From NCBI GenBank assembly GCA_036395835.1, contig DASWCW010000201.1, forward strand, positions 1-6,848: a stretch of 6,848 nt of DNA, written 5' to 3'. Numbering within the stretch: position 1 is the stretch's first letter; each line of letters starts with the position of its first letter. This DNA comes from AP-16 sp036395835 (lineage in GTDB: Bacteria; Pseudomonadota; Alphaproteobacteria; Rhizobiales; Xanthobacteraceae). This document shows, in pieces, positions 5,383 to 6,848 of this stretch. The notes under the pieces were generated by a model, which was not told where the DNA came from, did no database searches, and was given only the letters and a program-made list of their open reading frames with translations. Position numbers and translations under genes: made by a program.

Positions 5383-6411
5383 TCAACCTGGTTCCGCAGA
5401 TCCCGCTCTGCGGATTCCCAGTGCCAGGATCCGATGCAGCAGCTCGGCATAAGCAACGCCGTCATGCAAGGCCGCCGAGGCGAACTCCTCGGCGCGGGCG
5501 ATCTCGGGATTGGGGTTGGTCTCGATGTAGTAGGGGATGCCGTCGGCCGAGAGTCGGAAATCGATGCGCGCGTAACCGTCGAGCTCGAGCGTGCGGTAAA
5601 TTCGCTTGGCGGATCGTTCGATGCGGGCGCTCAGCTCCGGCGAGAGATCCTTGGCCGGCCCGTGCAGGATGCCGCGGCGCTCCTGATATTGGGGGTCGTG
5701 CTTGACCCGTTCCGTGGCGATGAGTCTTGCGCCATGTGCCATGCTTCCGAACTGGAGCTCCCAGATCGGCAGGACGCGGAGCCGATCGTTCCCGAGCACG
5801 CCGACATAGAACTCCCGGCCCTCGATGTACTGCTCGGCAATGGCCGCGGTGCCGATCCGTTCGTGGATGAAGCTGACACGCTCGGCAAGCTTCTCGTCGG
5901 ACTCCACCACCGACGCCTGCGCGATGCCGTAGGAGGCATCCTCGTTCAAGCTCTTGACGATGAGCGGCAATGCGAGATGCGCGGGACGCCGGACCTTGCG
6001 CCGCACCGGGAAGACGGCGAATGACGGCTGCGGGATGCGGTGATACGCCAGAAGCTTCTTGGACAGATCCTTGCCGCGCGCCAGCATGAGCCCGCGCGGG
6101 TTGCAGCCCGTGTAGGGGGTGCGAAGCAGCTCGAGATAGCTGGCGACGTTCTGGTCGTAGACGGCCTCGCCATGGAACTGCTCGAGCAGATTGAAGACGA
6201 CGTGGGGTTTCCAGCTCTCGATTTCATCGCGGATCGGCTTGAGCTCGTCCTGCACGCCGAGCGGCCGGACCTCGTGGCCCGCCTCGCGCAACGTGGTCAC
6301 GACGTCATACTCGGTCTTCCACTTGTGAATTTCCTGCTCGCTATGGTCGTTGAGCGAATCCGGCGGCATCAGGTCCGGATGCAGGAGCACCAGAACGCGA
6401 AGATGCTTCAT
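5383..6411 (-). CDS. ATP-grasp ligase, D-alanine-D-alanine ligase-like
   Basis: An ATP-dependent carboxylate-amine (peptide-bond-forming) ligase of 342 residues; the substrate is not known. The N-terminal domain (about 1-105) has the Ddl-like layout, ending FHGEAVYDQNVASYLELLRTPYTG around H80-G81-E82. The ATP-grasp domain follows with the lysine-rich KDLSKKLL (114-121), the ATP-binding K153 in LIVKSLNEDASYG, the EQYIEGREFYV segment (193-203), and the metal ligands D284 (RIDFR), E297 and N299 (YIETNPNPE). The end HDGVAYAELLHRIL matches the last Ddl helix. The active site looks intact. The sequence is divergent from cell-wall Ddl and lies outside any cell-wall cluster here, so another amino acid or peptide substrate is possible. 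ATG at 6411 is preferred over GTG at 6423 because it overlaps the stop of the upstream gene as ATGA; no strong Shine-Dalgarno is visible, so translation is probably coupled. Confidence 0.88.
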   Translation of the reverse strand: MKHLRVLVLLHPDLMPPDSLNDHSEQEIHKWKTEYDVVTTLREAGHEVRPLGVQDELKPIRDEIESWKPHVVFNLLEQFHGEAVYDQNVASYLELLRTPYTGCNPRGLMLARGKDLSKKLLAYHRIPQPSFAVFPVRRKVRRPAHLALPLIVKSLNEDASYGIAQASVVESDEKLAERVSFIHERIGTAAIAEQYIEGREFYVGVLGNDRLRVLPIWELQFGSMAHGARLIATERVKHDPQYQERRGILHGPAKDLSPELSARIERSAKRIYRTLELDGYARIDFRLSADGIPYYIETNPNPEIARAEEFASAALHDGVAYAELLHRILALGIRRAGSAEPG

Positions 6412-6842
6412 ACCGCGAGCCACTGCCGCCGTGAGGGGCTATAGAGAGAGTCCACCGTCCTGGCCGTCAACAACACGATGAAATCCAATTTGAGTTGCGG
6501 CTTGGAGCCGACGGCCCGCAGTTTGAGCTCGCGGCATCTCCGGATCATATCATCGAAAACGGCATCCAGAGTCAGCTGATACTCACCGGTCCATTTCGCC
6601 ACGACCCGTCGGATGTTGGCGCGATTGCGTCGGAGGAAGGTGGAAGCCGCCATCGACTGGCGGTGCCTGAAATCTTCGGAGAAGATGCGGCGAAGGTCCC
6701 GGTCGTAGACCCGCGGATGATCGACCGCGTACCGGGCCTGCTTCTTCTCGTAGTGCTCGGCGAGCGTTTGGGTGAGCCGGCTCAGCGGATCGACCCGCAG
6801 CCGGCTGGTGAGCGACGGCTTCTCTGCGGCGATCTCGGCCAT
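6408..6842 (-). CDS. Unrecognised basic helical protein, coupled to the ATP-grasp gene
   Basis: I do not recognise this 144-residue protein. It is rich in arginine and lysine with predicted helices: a segment LSRLTQTLAEHYEKKQARYAVDHPRVYDRDLRRIFSEDF (residues about 20-58, with a conserved-looking HPRVYDRDLRRIF core), then ASTFLRRNRANIRRVVAKWTGEYQLTLDAVFDDMIRRCRELK, and a C-terminal hydrophobic strand LDFIVLLTARTVDSLYSP. There is no signal peptide or membrane segment, and the only cysteine lies in MIRRCRELK. Its TGA (6410-6408) overlaps the ATG of the ATP-grasp gene, so the two are probably translated together and may work together. ATG at 6842-6840 is a plausible start, but the frame is open to the window edge (GAG CTG ATG), so the gene may be cut at its 5' end. 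Confidence 0.68.
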   Translation of the reverse strand: MAEIAAEKPSLTSRLRVDPLSRLTQTLAEHYEKKQARYAVDHPRVYDRDLRRIFSEDFRHRQSMAASTFLRRNRANIRRVVAKWTGEYQLTLDAVFDDMIRRCRELKLRAVGSKPQLKLDFIVLLTARTVDSLYSPSRRQWLAV

Positions 6843-6848
6843 CAGCTC

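Noticed and set aside
5393..5414. Inverted repeat TCCGCAG/CTGCGGA with an 8-base loop as a terminator
   Set aside because: It lies inside the last codons of the ATP-grasp gene and no T-run follows on either strand, so it is more likely a chance repeat of coding sequence.
5023..6024. A 333-codon plus-strand open frame overlapping the DUF2188-type gene and lying opposite the ATP-grasp gene
   Set aside because: It overlaps the small gene in another frame and then runs antisense to the ATP-grasp gene, with no Shine-Dalgarno and no family resemblance.
1..6848. CRISPR arrays, tRNA or rRNA genes, toxin-antitoxin pairs or phage genes
   Set aside because: No regularly spaced repeats, tRNA-like cloverleaf, rRNA segments, or small paired genes of those kinds were seen on either strand.

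Overview
The window looks like chromosomal DNA of a high-GC alphaproteobacterium, most likely of the order Hyphomicrobiales (Bradyrhizobium-like). This rests on recognisable protein families, high-GC codon use with long antisense open frames, and a DUF2066 protein and IS5-type transposase tail of the kind seen in that group. It is an inference from remembered family resemblance, because no search was run.

Layout, left to right. Bases 2-742 hold the 3' part of a plus-strand DUF2066 gene whose start lies outside the window. It is followed directly by a remnant of an IS5-family insertion sequence: one end plus the last 30 codons of the transposase on the minus strand, about 748-853. About 195 non-coding bases with inverted repeats follow. 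Then comes a tight plus-strand operon, 1050-4957, for a periplasmic molybdenum hydroxylase of the E. coli PaoABC type. PaoA is the [2Fe-2S] subunit with a Tat signal, PaoB is the FAD subunit with a four-cysteine insertion expected to hold a [4Fe-4S] cluster, and PaoC is the molybdenum cofactor subunit. The gaps between these genes are one base each. Fifty bases further on is a small DUF2188-type gene (5007-5246).

The right side is convergent. A minus-strand pair reads toward the left: an unrecognised 144-residue basic protein (6408-6842, possibly continuing past the window) overlaps by ATGA with a D-alanine-D-alanine-ligase-like ATP-grasp enzyme (5383-6411).

How the genes work together: electrons from aldehyde oxidation at the PaoC molybdenum site would pass through the PaoA [2Fe-2S] clusters to FAD in PaoB. 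The complex is probably folded and loaded with cofactors in the cytoplasm, then exported as one unit on the single Tat signal of PaoA. No XdhC/PaoD-type maturation factor is present next to the operon in this window. The ATP-grasp enzyme and its coupled partner form a separate unit of unknown product and are the least explained part of the window. Most of the window is ordinary, and I do not see a clear undescribed system.
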